The translations under genes were made by a program, and so were the position numbers. Positions 26,915 through 35,447 of a stretch of 64,000 bases of DNA are shown here, piece after piece. A model generated the notes under the pieces. The model made no database searches. It saw nothing but the letters and a program-made list of their open reading frames with translations, and was not told where the DNA came from. The number at the start of each line of letters is the position of its first letter. Position 1 is the stretch's first letter. Location of the stretch: NCBI GenBank assembly GCA_041395505.1, contig JAWLAG010000001.1, positions 1,612,001 through 1,676,000 of the forward strand. The letters are read 5' to 3'. This DNA is from Steroidobacteraceae bacterium. GTDB taxonomy: Bacteria; Pseudomonadota; Gammaproteobacteria; Steroidobacterales; Steroidobacteraceae.

Positions 26915-27946
26915 TTGGCTGAAGCGCCAGCATATTGGTACGGTGACGGGAGTCCGCCGCTGGTGCTGCGCGTACTGAGCAAGCTATTCTCCGCAGCCGT
27001 GACCGTGCGACGCGGGCTCTATGCGCGCCATTGGCTGCGTGCTCGATCATTACCGGTTCCCGTCATCGTGGTCGGCAACCTGACGGTTGGCGGCACCGGC
27101 AAGACACCGCTGGTGATCTGGGTCGTCGATCAATTGCAGGCCATGGGCCTGAGGGTAGGCGTGGTATCACGGGGCTATGGGCGAGAAGACCGGCAACTTC
27201 GTCGTGTGAGCGCGAGCGACAGGGCTGTCGATGTTGGCGATGAACCTCTGCTCATTGCACGGCGGACCGGTTGCGCGGTCGCCGTTGCAGCACGGCGTAT
27301 CGACGCGGCGCGACTGCTCGCACCAGAAGTGGACGTGATAGTCAGCGACGATGGTCTGCAGCACTACGCACTGCATCGTGACCTCGAATGGCTGGTGCTC
27401 GACGGCCGGCGCGGTGTTGGCAATGGTTATCTCCTGCCCGCCGGGCCATTGCGTGAACCGATCGAGCGCACGCTCGCCGTAGACTGCCTGGTCGTCAACG
27501 CCAGCGCGGGCTCCGCGGCAGGCTTGCCGGCACTCTGGAATGCGGTGCCGACCGTACGGATGAGCTATTCAGCGACACGCGCGGTTGCCATCGATGGCGC
27601 GAATTCGCTCGACCTGGAATTCTTCCGGGGACAGACCGTCAATGCGGTGGCGGGTATTGGCCAACCGGAAAATTTCTTCGCCATGCTGCGTGCCGCCGGA
27701 TTGACGCTCAAAACCCGCGCGTTCGCGGATCATCATCAATTCCAGCCGGCGGATCTCGACTTTGGCGACTCGCGACCGGTATTCATGACCGAAAAGGACG
27801 CGGTAAAATGTGCTGGCTGGGCGGGCGGCAATTGCTGGGCTGTTCCCGTCGATGCCCAGTTCACCGCAGCGGCAGCGCAAAAACTGCTCGCAACGGTGCG
27901 GGAGCGGATTCCAATCAGCAACAGGGGCTATGCACGCCATGGATAA
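26915..27946 (+). CDS. lpxK: Tetraacyldisaccharide 4'-kinase LpxK
   Basis: A 343-residue membrane-associated kinase that phosphorylates the 4' position of the lipid A precursor. Its P-loop is GNLTVGGTGKTP at about residues 50-61, followed by GLRVGVVSRGYGR, and it has the conserved DDGLQHYALHRDLE segment. The first 30 residues form the membrane-binding helix. TTG at 26915 is used, 11 bases after msbA. Its 3' end overlaps the following small gene. Confidence 0.93.
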   Translation: MAEAPAYWYGDGSPPLVLRVLSKLFSAAVTVRRGLYARHWLRARSLPVPVIVVGNLTVGGTGKTPLVIWVVDQLQAMGLRVGVVSRGYGREDRQLRRVSASDRAVDVGDEPLLIARRTGCAVAVAARRIDAARLLAPEVDVIVSDDGLQHYALHRDLEWLVLDGRRGVGNGYLLPAGPLREPIERTLAVDCLVVNASAGSAAGLPALWNAVPTVRMSYSATRAVAIDGANSLDLEFFRGQTVNAVAGIGQPENFFAMLRAAGLTLKTRAFADHHQFQPADLDFGDSRPVFMTEKDAVKCAGWAGGNCWAVPVDAQFTAAAAQKLLATVRERIPISNRGYARHG

Positions 27947-28133
27947 GCGACTTCTGGAAATCCTTGCCTGCCCGGTATGCAAGGGTCCAGTCCAATTTCA
28001 TCGTGATGCGGCGTCGCTGGTGTGCCGGATGGACAAGCTCGCATTTCCGGTCCGCGACGGAATCGCCATCATGCTGGAAGACGAGGCGCGCCAGCTGGCC
28101 GACGGCGATTCGCTTCTCGAACGCCGGGATTGA
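27939..28133 (+). CDS. Trm112 family protein (YcaR-like)
   Basis: A 64-residue zinc-ribbon-like protein starting MDKRLLEILACPVCKGPV, matching YcaR/UPF0434, the small protein between lpxK and kdsB in E. coli. The first CxxC pair is Cys11 and Cys14; the second half keeps one cysteine (LVCRMDKLAFPVRDGI). The ATG at 27939 matches relatives; an ATG at 27930 sits closer to the AGGGG site and would add three residues. It overlaps lpxK by 8 bases and kdsB by 4. Confidence 0.88.
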   Translation: MDKRLLEILACPVCKGPVQFHRDAASLVCRMDKLAFPVRDGIAIMLEDEARQLADGDSLLERRD

Positions 28134-28876
28134 ATTTGCCGGACTTCGCCATAGTCATTCCGGCGCGATTTGCATCGTCGCGTTTTCCCGGCAAGCCGCT
28201 GGCGCTCTTGCGTGGCCGACCAGTATTGCGCTGGGTGTGGGAGCGTGCGCGCGACAGTGCGGCCGCACAGGTACTCATCGCGACCGACGATGAACGCATA
28301 GCCGCAGTTGCGCGCGGTTTCGGTGCGGACGTCGTCATGACCGATGCGAATCACGCCTCCGGCACTGACAGGATTGCAGAAGTGGCACAACTGCTGCGTT
28401 GGCCCGGCGAGCAGCTCATCGTCAACCTGCAGGGCGACGAGCCCAGCATGCCTGCGCCTCTGATCGACCTCGTGGCGAGCACGTCGATACAGCACCCTGC
28501 TGCGGATATCGCCACGGCCTGCTGCCGGTTTTCCTCGGTCGCAGAGTGGCACAACCCGAATGCCGTCAAGGTCGTGGGTGCCGCTGACGGCCGTGCGCTT
28601 TATTTCAGCCGGGCTCCGATTCCGGCGGCCGTCTCTGGCGACACTCTGCCGTCCCTGGCACGACGGCACATCGGCATCTATGCCTACCGCGTAGCGGCGC
28701 TTCGGCGTCTGGCCCGCCTCGGGCCTTGTGACCTCGAGCGTGAGGAACGACTCGAACAGTTGCGGGCATTGCATGCGGGCATGACGATCATGCTTGCCGA
28801 GACCGACAAACCGCCGCTCGGCGACGTGAACACGCAGGCCGACCTGGCACGCCTCGAACTGCTCCCGGATTTCTGA
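28130..28876 (+). CDS. kdsB: 3-deoxy-manno-octulosonate cytidylyltransferase KdsB
   Basis: A 248-residue enzyme that makes CMP-KDO for the LPS inner core. It has IPARFASSRFPGKPL at the nucleotide-binding start, ATDDERIAAVARGFGADVVMT, LQGDEPSMP and GIYAYRVAALRRL, all typical. The start TTG at 28130 overlaps the previous stop (TTGA) and gives exactly the E. coli length; a second TTG lies two codons on. Confidence 0.94.
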   Translation: MNLPDFAIVIPARFASSRFPGKPLALLRGRPVLRWVWERARDSAAAQVLIATDDERIAAVARGFGADVVMTDANHASGTDRIAEVAQLLRWPGEQLIVNLQGDEPSMPAPLIDLVASTSIQHPAADIATACCRFSSVAEWHNPNAVKVVGAADGRALYFSRAPIPAAVSGDTLPSLARRHIGIYAYRVAALRRLARLGPCDLEREERLEQLRALHAGMTIMLAETDKPPLGDVNTQADLARLELLPDF

Positions 28877-28962
28877 CACCGCCCAGCAGGCGCCGGTTGC
28901 CGGTCAACGGCTACAATAGCGGCAGGATCGCCGCGACCGGGCCGCACTTGTTCAAGACCGAG

Positions 28963-30291
28963 ATGCTTGCCGAATTACTGGACCGTGAGCTCGAGCATTT
29001 CGAGCGAACGCACCAGCGGTCGATCCATCAGCTGCAATCGGCGTCCCGGCATTTCCGGGGCGGAGTGCCGATGCACTGGATGGCTGACTGGGGCACGCCC
29101 GCACCCCTGGTCGCACGCGAAGCAGTCGGTGCTGTGCTCGAAGACATCGACGGCCACAGCTACGACGATTTTTGTCTGGGCGATACGGCGGCCATGTTCG
29201 GGCATGCGCCGCCGGCCGTGGTGCGTGCGGTCGGTGAGCAACTCGCGCGCGGATTCTCCACCATGCTGCCGAGTCCCGATCTGGTTGCGGCTGGAGACCT
29301 GCTGAGCGAGCGTTTCGGTTACGAATTCTGGCAATTGACACAAACGGCGAGTGACGCAAACCGTTGCGTCATTCGATGGGCCCGGGCCATTACCGGCCGG
29401 CCGCGCGTCCTGGTCTTCGACGGCTGCTACCACGGCATGGTGGACGATAGCCTGGTCGAGCGCCTGGGCGAGGGGACCTTGGCGAAACCCAGCCTTGTCG
29501 GCCAGTTCTATTCATTGGGCAGTGGCAGCGTCGCCATCGATTTCAACGACGAGAATTCGTTGCGTCGGGAACTCGCCAGGCGCGATGTCGCGCTGGTCCT
29601 GTGCGAACCGGTCATGACGAACACTGGGATGATCGAACCTCTGCCGGGATTCCTTCGCCTGCTGCGCGATCTAACCAGTCAGACCGGTACGCTGCTCGCC
29701 TTCGATGAGACGCACACGCAGAGCAGCGGACGAGGCGGCCATGCGCGCGCGCTCGGCCTCGAGGCCGATTTTATTGTCGTCGGCAAGGCGATTGCCGGCG
29801 GCTTTCCATGCGCCGTCTACGGGTGCCGTGCCGAGATCGGCGCAGCGATGGATGCGATCGACCGGACGCGCCCGGCGGGACACTCCGGCATGGGGACGAC
29901 GCTGGCCGGAAATGCACTCGCGTTGGCCGCGCTGTGCGCGAATCTGCGCGATGTGGCTACGGACGAAGCCTACAGGGCCATGCTGCAGGGTGCATCCCGC
30001 TTGCAGGCGGGTCTCGAGGCGCTGATCGCCAGCGCCGGACTGTCCTGGCCGGTCTGTCGGGTGGGTGCGCGGGTCGAGATCATGTTCGGAACCCGGCGGC
30101 CGCAAAACGCTCGCGAGGCACGTGCTGACGAGAATGCGCAACTTCACCGTGCGCTGCGTGTATTCCTGCTCAACCGCGGAACATTGATCACGCCGTTTCA
30201 CGGCATGATGCTGGTGAGTCCGGTAACCAGCGGCGCACAGATGGACAGGCTGCTCAAAGGGTTCGGGAATTTTCTCGAGGCGTGCAGATGA
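28963..30291 (+). CDS. Class III PLP-dependent aminotransferase
   Basis: A 442-residue enzyme of the glutamate-1-semialdehyde-aminotransferase-like branch. The PLP-binding Lys is in VVGKAIAGGFP, the pyridine-nitrogen Asp in LLAFDETHTQ, and a YHGMVDD segment stacks near the cofactor. An upstream TTG at 28897 would add 22 residues of poor character, so I prefer the ATG. Its stop overlaps the next gene, a PuuA-like ligase. The pair suggests polyamine or amino-compound catabolism, with gamma-glutamylation and transamination, but the substrate is not evident. A TACAAT at 28912-28917 may be a -10 element. Confidence 0.82.
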   Translation: MLAELLDRELEHFERTHQRSIHQLQSASRHFRGGVPMHWMADWGTPAPLVAREAVGAVLEDIDGHSYDDFCLGDTAAMFGHAPPAVVRAVGEQLARGFSTMLPSPDLVAAGDLLSERFGYEFWQLTQTASDANRCVIRWARAITGRPRVLVFDGCYHGMVDDSLVERLGEGTLAKPSLVGQFYSLGSGSVAIDFNDENSLRRELARRDVALVLCEPVMTNTGMIEPLPGFLRLLRDLTSQTGTLLAFDETHTQSSGRGGHARALGLEADFIVVGKAIAGGFPCAVYGCRAEIGAAMDAIDRTRPAGHSGMGTTLAGNALALAALCANLRDVATDEAYRAMLQGASRLQAGLEALIASAGLSWPVCRVGARVEIMFGTRRPQNAREARADENAQLHRALRVFLLNRGTLITPFHGMMLVSPVTSGAQMDRLLKGFGNFLEACR

Positions 30292-31661
30292 GTGACTACA
30301 TCGACATTGCTGCGATGGTCGACAGCAGCGAAGCCCGGCGTTTTCTCGACGCGAATCCGGACATCGCAGCGGTGCAGATTTTCGCGACGGATCCATCCGG
30401 TGTGGCGCGCGGCAAGAGCATTGCACGCGATGAATTGCTTTCGTTCTTTACGAGTGGCCGGCGTGTTGCCGCATCGCTGCTCGGCCTTGACATGCTCGGC
30501 GAGGATGTGGACGAAACCGGTCTCGTGTGGGATATCGGCGATGCGGACCAGCTCGCGTTGCCGGTGGCAGGCAGTCTGCAGCGCTGCAGTTGGCTGCGAC
30601 GGCCGACCGGACAGGTCATGCTGACCCTGCACGATACCAATGGGAGGCCGTTCGCGGCGGATCCGCGTCATGTGCTGGCGCGCGTCATCAAAGAGTTCGA
30701 TGGCCTTGACCTGGTACCTGTCCTGGCCTGCGAGCTCGAGTTCTACCTGGTGCGTCGCTCGCCGTCGGGACGGGTACGTTGCCTGACGTCGAGCGGGCAG
30801 GTCAGCATCGACAGCTACGATCTGCGGCAGATCGATGAGTATGCCGTCGTCTTTGACGCCATCCACGATGCGGCGCGTGAGCAAGGCATACAGCTGGGCA
30901 CGCTGATGTCCGAATATGCACCCGGCCAGTTCGAAATCACGTTGCCGCACCGCGCCGATGCGCTGCGCGCTGTCGACGAAGCCGTATTGTTCAAACGTCT
31001 TGTCAAGGGTGTCGCCTCGCGTCACGGCCTCACGGCAACGTTCATGGCAAAACCCTTTGCGCAGTTTGCCGGTAACGGGCTGCATATCCACGTCAGCGTC
31101 CGCGACCGCAGCGGCACCAACGCCTTTGCCAGCGATGATCCACAAGGCAATGCGCTTTTGCGCTCAGCCATTGCCGGCATGCAACAGCACATGGCCGAAA
31201 GCATGCTGGCGTTCGCGCCGAACGCCAATTCCTACCGCCGGTTTCGCCGCAAGAGCTATGCGCCGGTGGCGCCGACCTGGGGCGTGAATAATCGGTCGGT
31301 CGGATTGCGTATTCCCGCTGGTTCGGCCGAATCCCGACATATCGAGCACCGTATCAGTGGCGCGGATGCGAATCTCTATCTTGCGGTAGCCGCGACCCTG
31401 GCCGCCGCGCTGCAGGGCATGCGTCATGGCGCAGTTCCTGACAAACCCGTCAGCGGCAACGGTTACCTGGCGGCCGAAACGGCTCCTTTGCCGCTCTACT
31501 GGCAGGCCGCGATCGATAGTGCTTCGCGATCGGCGTTCTTGAAGCAGGCGTTTGGGGCCGATTTCATGAAGATATGGCTAGCCATCAAGGTGAGCGAATA
31601 CGCCAAATTCAATGCTGAAGTCACCGCGCAGGATCATGCGTGGTATCTCGAGCGCTGCTGA
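30288..31661 (+). CDS. Glutamine synthetase family protein, PuuA-like (gamma-glutamyl-amine synthetase)
   Basis: A 457-residue ligase of the glutamine synthetase fold. The beta-grasp N-domain (about 20-110) is followed by the catalytic domain, with ACELEFYLVRR (metal-binding Glu), GNGLHIHVSV, SYRRFRRKSYAP, WGVNNRSVGLRIP and IEHRISGADANLYLA. The last block is typical of gamma-glutamylputrescine synthetase and relatives, not of ammonia-assimilating GlnA. It lacks the adenylylation tyrosine block of GlnA. The ATG at 30288 overlaps the aminotransferase stop (ATGA). Confidence 0.82.
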   Translation: MSDYIDIAAMVDSSEARRFLDANPDIAAVQIFATDPSGVARGKSIARDELLSFFTSGRRVAASLLGLDMLGEDVDETGLVWDIGDADQLALPVAGSLQRCSWLRRPTGQVMLTLHDTNGRPFAADPRHVLARVIKEFDGLDLVPVLACELEFYLVRRSPSGRVRCLTSSGQVSIDSYDLRQIDEYAVVFDAIHDAAREQGIQLGTLMSEYAPGQFEITLPHRADALRAVDEAVLFKRLVKGVASRHGLTATFMAKPFAQFAGNGLHIHVSVRDRSGTNAFASDDPQGNALLRSAIAGMQQHMAESMLAFAPNANSYRRFRRKSYAPVAPTWGVNNRSVGLRIPAGSAESRHIEHRISGADANLYLAVAATLAAALQGMRHGAVPDKPVSGNGYLAAETAPLPLYWQAAIDSASRSAFLKQAFGADFMKIWLAIKVSEYAKFNAEVTAQDHAWYLERC

Positions 31662-31686
31662 TGTGATCGGCAAGGACCCAGTGCGA

Positions 31687-31763
31687 TGGTCGGGGTGAGA
31701 GGATTTGAACCTCCGACTCCTACGTCCCGAACGTAGTGCTCTACCAGGCTGAGCTACACCCCG
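31687..31763 (-). tRNA. tRNA-Pro (anticodon CGG)
   Basis: On the minus strand a complete cloverleaf of 77 nt: acceptor stem CGGGGTG paired with CACCCCG, D arm TAGCTCAGCCTGGTAGAGC, anticodon stem CTACG with loop TTCGGGA (anticodon CGG, reading CCG), and TpsiC arm with GGTTCAAATCC. Discriminator A and an encoded CCA end are present at 31687-31690. It lies between the PuuA-like gene and ispB. Confidence 0.96.
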
Positions 31764-31770
31764 AGATCAA

Positions 31771-32775
31771 TCAAACGCTGCGCGCTACGGCAAAACGGGC
31801 CAGTGCGGCCAGTGCCTCGCGGTAGGGGCCGGGCGCCAGGGCCGCCAGCCTGGCAATGGCCCGATCGGCCTCGGTCTGCGCGCGGTCGCGAGTGTACTTT
31901 AGCGCACCGGTCGATTCAATTGCCCGCAGAATTTCATCGAGATGCTCGAGGCCGCCTTGCTGGATTGCCGTACGCAAAATGTCGCGCTCGGCGTCGCTGC
32001 CACAGCGCATGGCGTGAATCATCGGCAAGGTTGGTTTTCCTTCGGCGAGATCGTCGCCGAGGTTCTTGCCGCGCTCGATGGGATCACCCTGGAAATCGAG
32101 TGCATCGTCGATGAGTTGGAAGGCGCTGCCGAGATGACGCCCGTAGGCGGTCAGGTCGTCTGTCAACGAGTCGCTTGCGCCAGCGAGCACGGCGCCAACA
32201 GCTGCGCCGGCAGCGAACAGGGCCGCGGTCTTGCGATGGATGACATCAAAGTAGCGCTGTTCGGTCGTATCAGGATCGCCTGCGTTCATCAGTTGCAGTA
32301 CTTCACCTTCGGCGATGACGTTGGTCGCATCCGCCATGATTTCCATAACGCGCTGCGAGCCGATTGCAGCCATCATCTGGAATGCGCGCGAGTACACGAA
32401 GTCGCCGACAAGTACGCTTGCAGGATTGCCAAAAATCTCGTTTGCCGTCGCACGTCCGCGCCGTTGGGTCGAGTGGTCGACGACGTCGTCGTGCAGCAAC
32501 GTAGCCGTATGAATGAATTCGATGAAGGCAGCGGCGCTGATGTGTTGTCTGCCCTGGTAGCCACAGGCCCTGGCGATCAGCAGAACGATCATGGGTCGCA
32601 GGCGCTTGCCGCCGGCGGCAGTGATGTGCTCGGCAACGCGGGAGACGAGTGCGACATCGCTCGCGAGCGCACGGCCGATCTCCTCATCCACGGCGCGCAT
32701 GTCCTCGGCAACCAGGGCACGGATCTGCGGCAGCGACATCGGAAGCGTTTGCTCTTGTAACCTGTTGTTTTGCAT
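31771..32775 (-). CDS. ispB: Octaprenyl/polyprenyl diphosphate synthase
   Basis: A 334-residue trans-isoprenyl diphosphate synthase making the side chain of ubiquinone. The first aspartate-rich motif is LLHDDVVDHSTQRRG and the second is LIDDALDFQGD; GGKRLRPMIVLL precedes them. Small residues before the first motif fit a long-chain product. It is divergent from rplU as in E. coli. The ATG at 32775 is used; an ATG 12 codons later (32739) is closer to the E. coli start. Confidence 0.92.
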   Translation of the reverse strand: MQNNRLQEQTLPMSLPQIRALVAEDMRAVDEEIGRALASDVALVSRVAEHITAAGGKRLRPMIVLLIARACGYQGRQHISAAAFIEFIHTATLLHDDVVDHSTQRRGRATANEIFGNPASVLVGDFVYSRAFQMMAAIGSQRVMEIMADATNVIAEGEVLQLMNAGDPDTTEQRYFDVIHRKTAALFAAGAAVGAVLAGASDSLTDDLTAYGRHLGSAFQLIDDALDFQGDPIERGKNLGDDLAEGKPTLPMIHAMRCGSDAERDILRTAIQQGGLEHLDEILRAIESTGALKYTRDRAQTEADRAIARLAALAPGPYREALAALARFAVARSV

Positions 32776-32789
32776 GCCTGTTTAGTCGT

Positions 32790-32818
32790 TTGACCCTGGC
32801 AGCGCCTGCCAGTAGAAT
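32790..32818 (+). promoter_or_regulatory. Sigma-70 type promoter for rplU-rpmA-obgE
   Basis: TTGACC (32790-32795) and TAGAAT (32813-32818) are separated by exactly 17 bases, about 110 bases before rplU. It lies in the 152-base divergent gap with ispB and is the best-looking promoter in the window. The long leader leaves room for regulation of ribosomal protein genes. Confidence 0.65.
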
Positions 32819-32927
32819 GCGCGGCCTTGCGGGTTCTGCCCGTTTGGCTGGCAATTCAATCACTTGCGCCCTGTCTGCCTCTGGTCTGGCCGGTCGCTGG
32901 TGGCACTATATACAGGGTAATTGAAGC

Positions 32928-33242
32928 ATGTACGCCGTTATTGCGACAGGTGGCAAACAATACCGCGTTGAGCGCGGCGGCGTATTGCGCGTCGAGAAAC
33001 TCGATGCCGAGCCGGGTGCGACCGTGACCTTTGGCGAGGTGCTGTTGGTGGGAACGGGTGGTGATGTGAAGCTGGGCACGCCTTTGCTCAAGGGTACCAG
33101 CGTCAACGCCACGGTCGAGCGCCACGGCAAGGGCAAGAAGGTAAGCTTCGTCAAGTTCCGGCGTCGCAAGCATTACATGCGTCGAGGCGGCCACCGCCAG
33201 CAGTTCACGGAAGTGAAAATCACCGATATCGTGACCGCTTGA
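32928..33242 (+). CDS. rplU: 50S ribosomal protein L21
   Basis: A 104-residue 23S rRNA-binding protein of the large subunit, starting MYAVIATGGKQYRVERGG and having KKVSFVKFRRRKHYMRRGGHRQ near the end, the family signature. Length is standard (103 in E. coli). It is 17 bases ahead of rpmA. Confidence 0.98.
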   Translation: MYAVIATGGKQYRVERGGVLRVEKLDAEPGATVTFGEVLLVGTGGDVKLGTPLLKGTSVNATVERHGKGKKVSFVKFRRRKHYMRRGGHRQQFTEVKITDIVTA

Positions 33243-33259
33243 ATTCGAGGTAAAGCGCA

Positions 33260-33523
33260 ATGGCACACAAGAAAGCAGGCGGCAGCACGCGTAACGGTCG
33301 CGATTCCCACTCCAAGCGCCTTGGCGTCAAGGTCTTTGGCGGGCAGAACGTCCGGGCTGGCAACATCATCGTCCGGCAGCGCGGTACGCGCATGCACGCA
33401 GGCGTCAATGTCGGCGTCGGTACCGACCACACATTGTTCGCGTTGGCCAATGGCACCGTTGAGTTTCAGCGCAAGGGTCCACTTGGTCGTACGTTCGTGA
33501 ACGTTCGCGGAGCGCAGTCCTAA
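33260..33523 (+). CDS. rpmA: 50S ribosomal protein L27
   Basis: An 87-residue protein whose N-terminus reaches the peptidyl transferase centre. It starts MAHKKAGGSTRNGRDS and has GTRMHAGVNVG, both typical. There is no cleavable N-terminal extension, so it is the gammaproteobacterial form. A 115-base gap without a clear terminator separates it from obgE. Confidence 0.98.
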   Translation: MAHKKAGGSTRNGRDSHSKRLGVKVFGGQNVRAGNIIVRQRGTRMHAGVNVGVGTDHTLFALANGTVEFQRKGPLGRTFVNVRGAQS

Positions 33524-33638
33524 AGGCGCATCGCGGCAGCGCGCGTCGGTCCGCAGGGCCTCACGTCGCGCCAATGCGTCCCCACCAGAACCTTTCGGCC
33601 GATGCCATGACGCTGTGCGGCGTCCGGCAGGGGCAACT

Positions 33639-34673
33639 ATGAAATTCGTCGATGAAGCCCGTATCAAGGTGCAGGCCGGTAATGGCGGACGGGGCAGCGT
33701 CAGCTTTCGCCGGGAGAAATTCGTGCCCTTCGGCGGCCCGGACGGCGGCGACGGGGGCAATGGCGGCAGCGTTTTCCTGCGCGCGGCCGAGGGCGTCAAC
33801 ACCCTGGCCGATTTTCGCGTCGAGCGAACTTTTCGTGCGCAGCACGGCGAGCCGGGCGGAGGACGCGACTGCACGGGTGCCGGCGGCAAGGACTTGTACA
33901 TAACCGTACCCGTCGGGACGGTCGTAGCCGACCATGACACGCAGGAGTCGCTCGGCGATCTGACGCGCGCCGGCGCCACACTGCTGGTCGCGCGCGGCGG
34001 CAAGGGAGGCTGGGGCAACACCCGATTCAAGTCGAGCACCAATCGCGCGCCGAGACAACACGGCTCGGGTCTGCCAGGGGAGAAGCGCAGCCTCGACCTG
34101 GAACTTAAATTGATCGCTGACGTCGGCCTGCTCGGCATGCCGAATGCGGGCAAGTCCACTTTGATCGCGCAGTTGTCAGCGGCGCGCCCGAAAATCGCCG
34201 ATTATCCCTTCACCACGCTATATCCCAATCTGGGAGTCGTTGCTGTCGGCGCGCAACGCAGCTTCGTGATGGCGGATATCCCAGGTCTGATCGAAGGTGC
34301 CGCCGAGGGCGCTGGGCTGGGGATCCGTTTCCTGCGCCATCTCCAGCGCACACGTTTGCTGCTGCATCTCGTTGACCTCGCGCCGCCCGATCCGCAAGCC
34401 GATCCAGCGACGCAGGTGCGGCAGATTGTCGCGGAGCTGCGCAAATTCGACGCGGGACTTGCGCGCAAACCGCGCTGGCTGGTGATCAACAAGATCGATC
34501 TATTGCCGCCTGAGGAAGCACAGCTACGCGCCGCGGCGATCGTGAAGAAGCTGCGCTTCAAGGGCCGCTGGTTCCTCATATCCGCTGCGACCGGCGCTGG
34601 TACGCGGGATCTCGCGCATGCGGTGATGGAGCATTTGCAGTCGTCAACCCGGCCACGGGCCCAGGGCGCCTGA
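33639..34673 (+). CDS. obgE: GTPase ObgE/CgtA
   Basis: A 344-residue GTPase acting in 50S assembly and the stringent response. The glycine-rich Obg fold covers residues 1-158 (GPDGGDGGNGG), then the G domain with GMPNAGKSTLI, DIPGLIEGA and NKIDLL. The C-terminal tail is short. The ATG at 33639 has an AGGGG ribosome site; eight more codons are open upstream. It follows rplU-rpmA as in most bacteria. Confidence 0.96.
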   Translation: MKFVDEARIKVQAGNGGRGSVSFRREKFVPFGGPDGGDGGNGGSVFLRAAEGVNTLADFRVERTFRAQHGEPGGGRDCTGAGGKDLYITVPVGTVVADHDTQESLGDLTRAGATLLVARGGKGGWGNTRFKSSTNRAPRQHGSGLPGEKRSLDLELKLIADVGLLGMPNAGKSTLIAQLSAARPKIADYPFTTLYPNLGVVAVGAQRSFVMADIPGLIEGAAEGAGLGIRFLRHLQRTRLLLHLVDLAPPDPQADPATQVRQIVAELRKFDAGLARKPRWLVINKIDLLPPEEAQLRAAAIVKKLRFKGRWFLISAATGAGTRDLAHAVMEHLQSSTRPRAQGA

Positions 34674-34674
34674 T

Positions 34675-35043
34675 TTGGCCCCCGCGGCTACGCGAAACCA
34701 GAAGGTTCGCCGGCGTCTGGCTGCGGGCAAGCTGCGGTTGCGGATTCGTGATCTGCGCAACCTCGGTCCGCGGGCCGAAGCCCTGCTGGCCGACGTTGGA
34801 ATCGATTCGGTAACGAAGCTACGCAGGGTCGGCGCAGTGCGGGCCTATGTGCTGCTGCGACGCGCTCGCGCACGCAGCTCCCTCAACATGCTTTGGGCGT
34901 TGGTGGGCGCGCTAGACCCGTGGCCGGAAGGCACGGACTGGCGAAGTGTTTGCCGGGGCGAGGAGCGGCTGTCGCTACTGCTCGCTGTCGAGGATCAACT
35001 TCGGATCGATGGCCGCAGGTCGGGAATCAGCCGAGTGCCTTGA
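34675..35043 (+). CDS. TfoX C-terminal domain protein
   Basis: A 122-residue protein whose residues about 25-108 match the TfoX/Sxy C-terminal domain: IRDLRNLGPRAEALLADVGIDSV, GAVRAYVLLRR, SLNMLWALVGAL and LSLLLAVED. The TfoX N-terminal domain is missing; a basic 20-residue stretch replaces it. In Sxy proteins the domain supports CRP-dependent competence genes; this short form has no assigned role. It starts at TTG one base after the obgE stop, and its 3' end overlaps the convergent rpsT by 17 bases. Confidence 0.78.
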   Translation: MAPAATRNQKVRRRLAAGKLRLRIRDLRNLGPRAEALLADVGIDSVTKLRRVGAVRAYVLLRRARARSSLNMLWALVGALDPWPEGTDWRSVCRGEERLSLLLAVEDQLRIDGRRSGISRVP

Positions 35044-35290
35044 TACGGGCGGCGAGCCGGCTCTTGTGCCGCGCAGCCTTGTTGCGGTGGATTATTCGCT
35101 TGTTGACCAGCCCGTCGATCACGGAAATCCCGTTGCGATAAGCACTGACCGCTGCCGCTTTGTCGCCGCCCGCGATCGCTGTCGCGATACCGCGGATGGC
35201 AGTTCTGGACTGCGAACGCATGGCGACATTGCGCTCGCGATTGCGTTCTGCCTGACGGGCTGCCTTCTCGGCTGACTTGGTGTTTGCCAC
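35027..35290 (-). CDS. rpsT: 30S ribosomal protein S20
   Basis: An 87-residue basic protein binding 16S rRNA, with the S20 start ANTKSAEKAARQAER and the conserved NKRIIHRNKAARHKSRLA near the end. The start is GTG at 35290, with a GGAG site 7 bases upstream; the frame stays open further but this gives the exact family length. It is convergent with and overlaps the TfoX-domain gene. Confidence 0.96.
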   Translation of the reverse strand: MANTKSAEKAARQAERNRERNVAMRSQSRTAIRGIATAIAGGDKAAAVSAYRNGISVIDGLVNKRIIHRNKAARHKSRLAARIKALG

Positions 35291-35333
35291 TCGTATGCTC
35301 CGGACCTGATTCCAGGGATTGCAGGGGGCGCGT

Positions 35334-35362
35334 AGTTTGCAAATCTGGCATCGGTTTGTCAA
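35334..35362 (-). promoter_or_regulatory. Candidate promoter for rpsT
   Basis: On the minus strand a perfect TTGACA (35357-35362) is followed after 17 bases by CAAACT (35334-35339), a weak -10. It would give an rpsT leader of about 40 bases. It lies in the 157-base divergent gap shared with murJ. Confidence 0.45.
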
Positions 35363-35418
35363 CGGCGCACCTGGTCTAGTGCCATGATTTGCCATTAGTT
35401 TTTGCCGGCCATCGCCTG

Positions 35419-35424
35419 TATATT
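35419..35424 (+). promoter_or_regulatory. Candidate -10 element for murJ
   Basis: TATATT lies 23 bases before the murJ TTG start, in an AT-richer patch (TTAGTTTTTG) of the divergent gap. The -35 is not convincing. Confidence 0.3.
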
Positions 35425-35447
35425 GCCCACGCCATGGGAAGCAGGCC

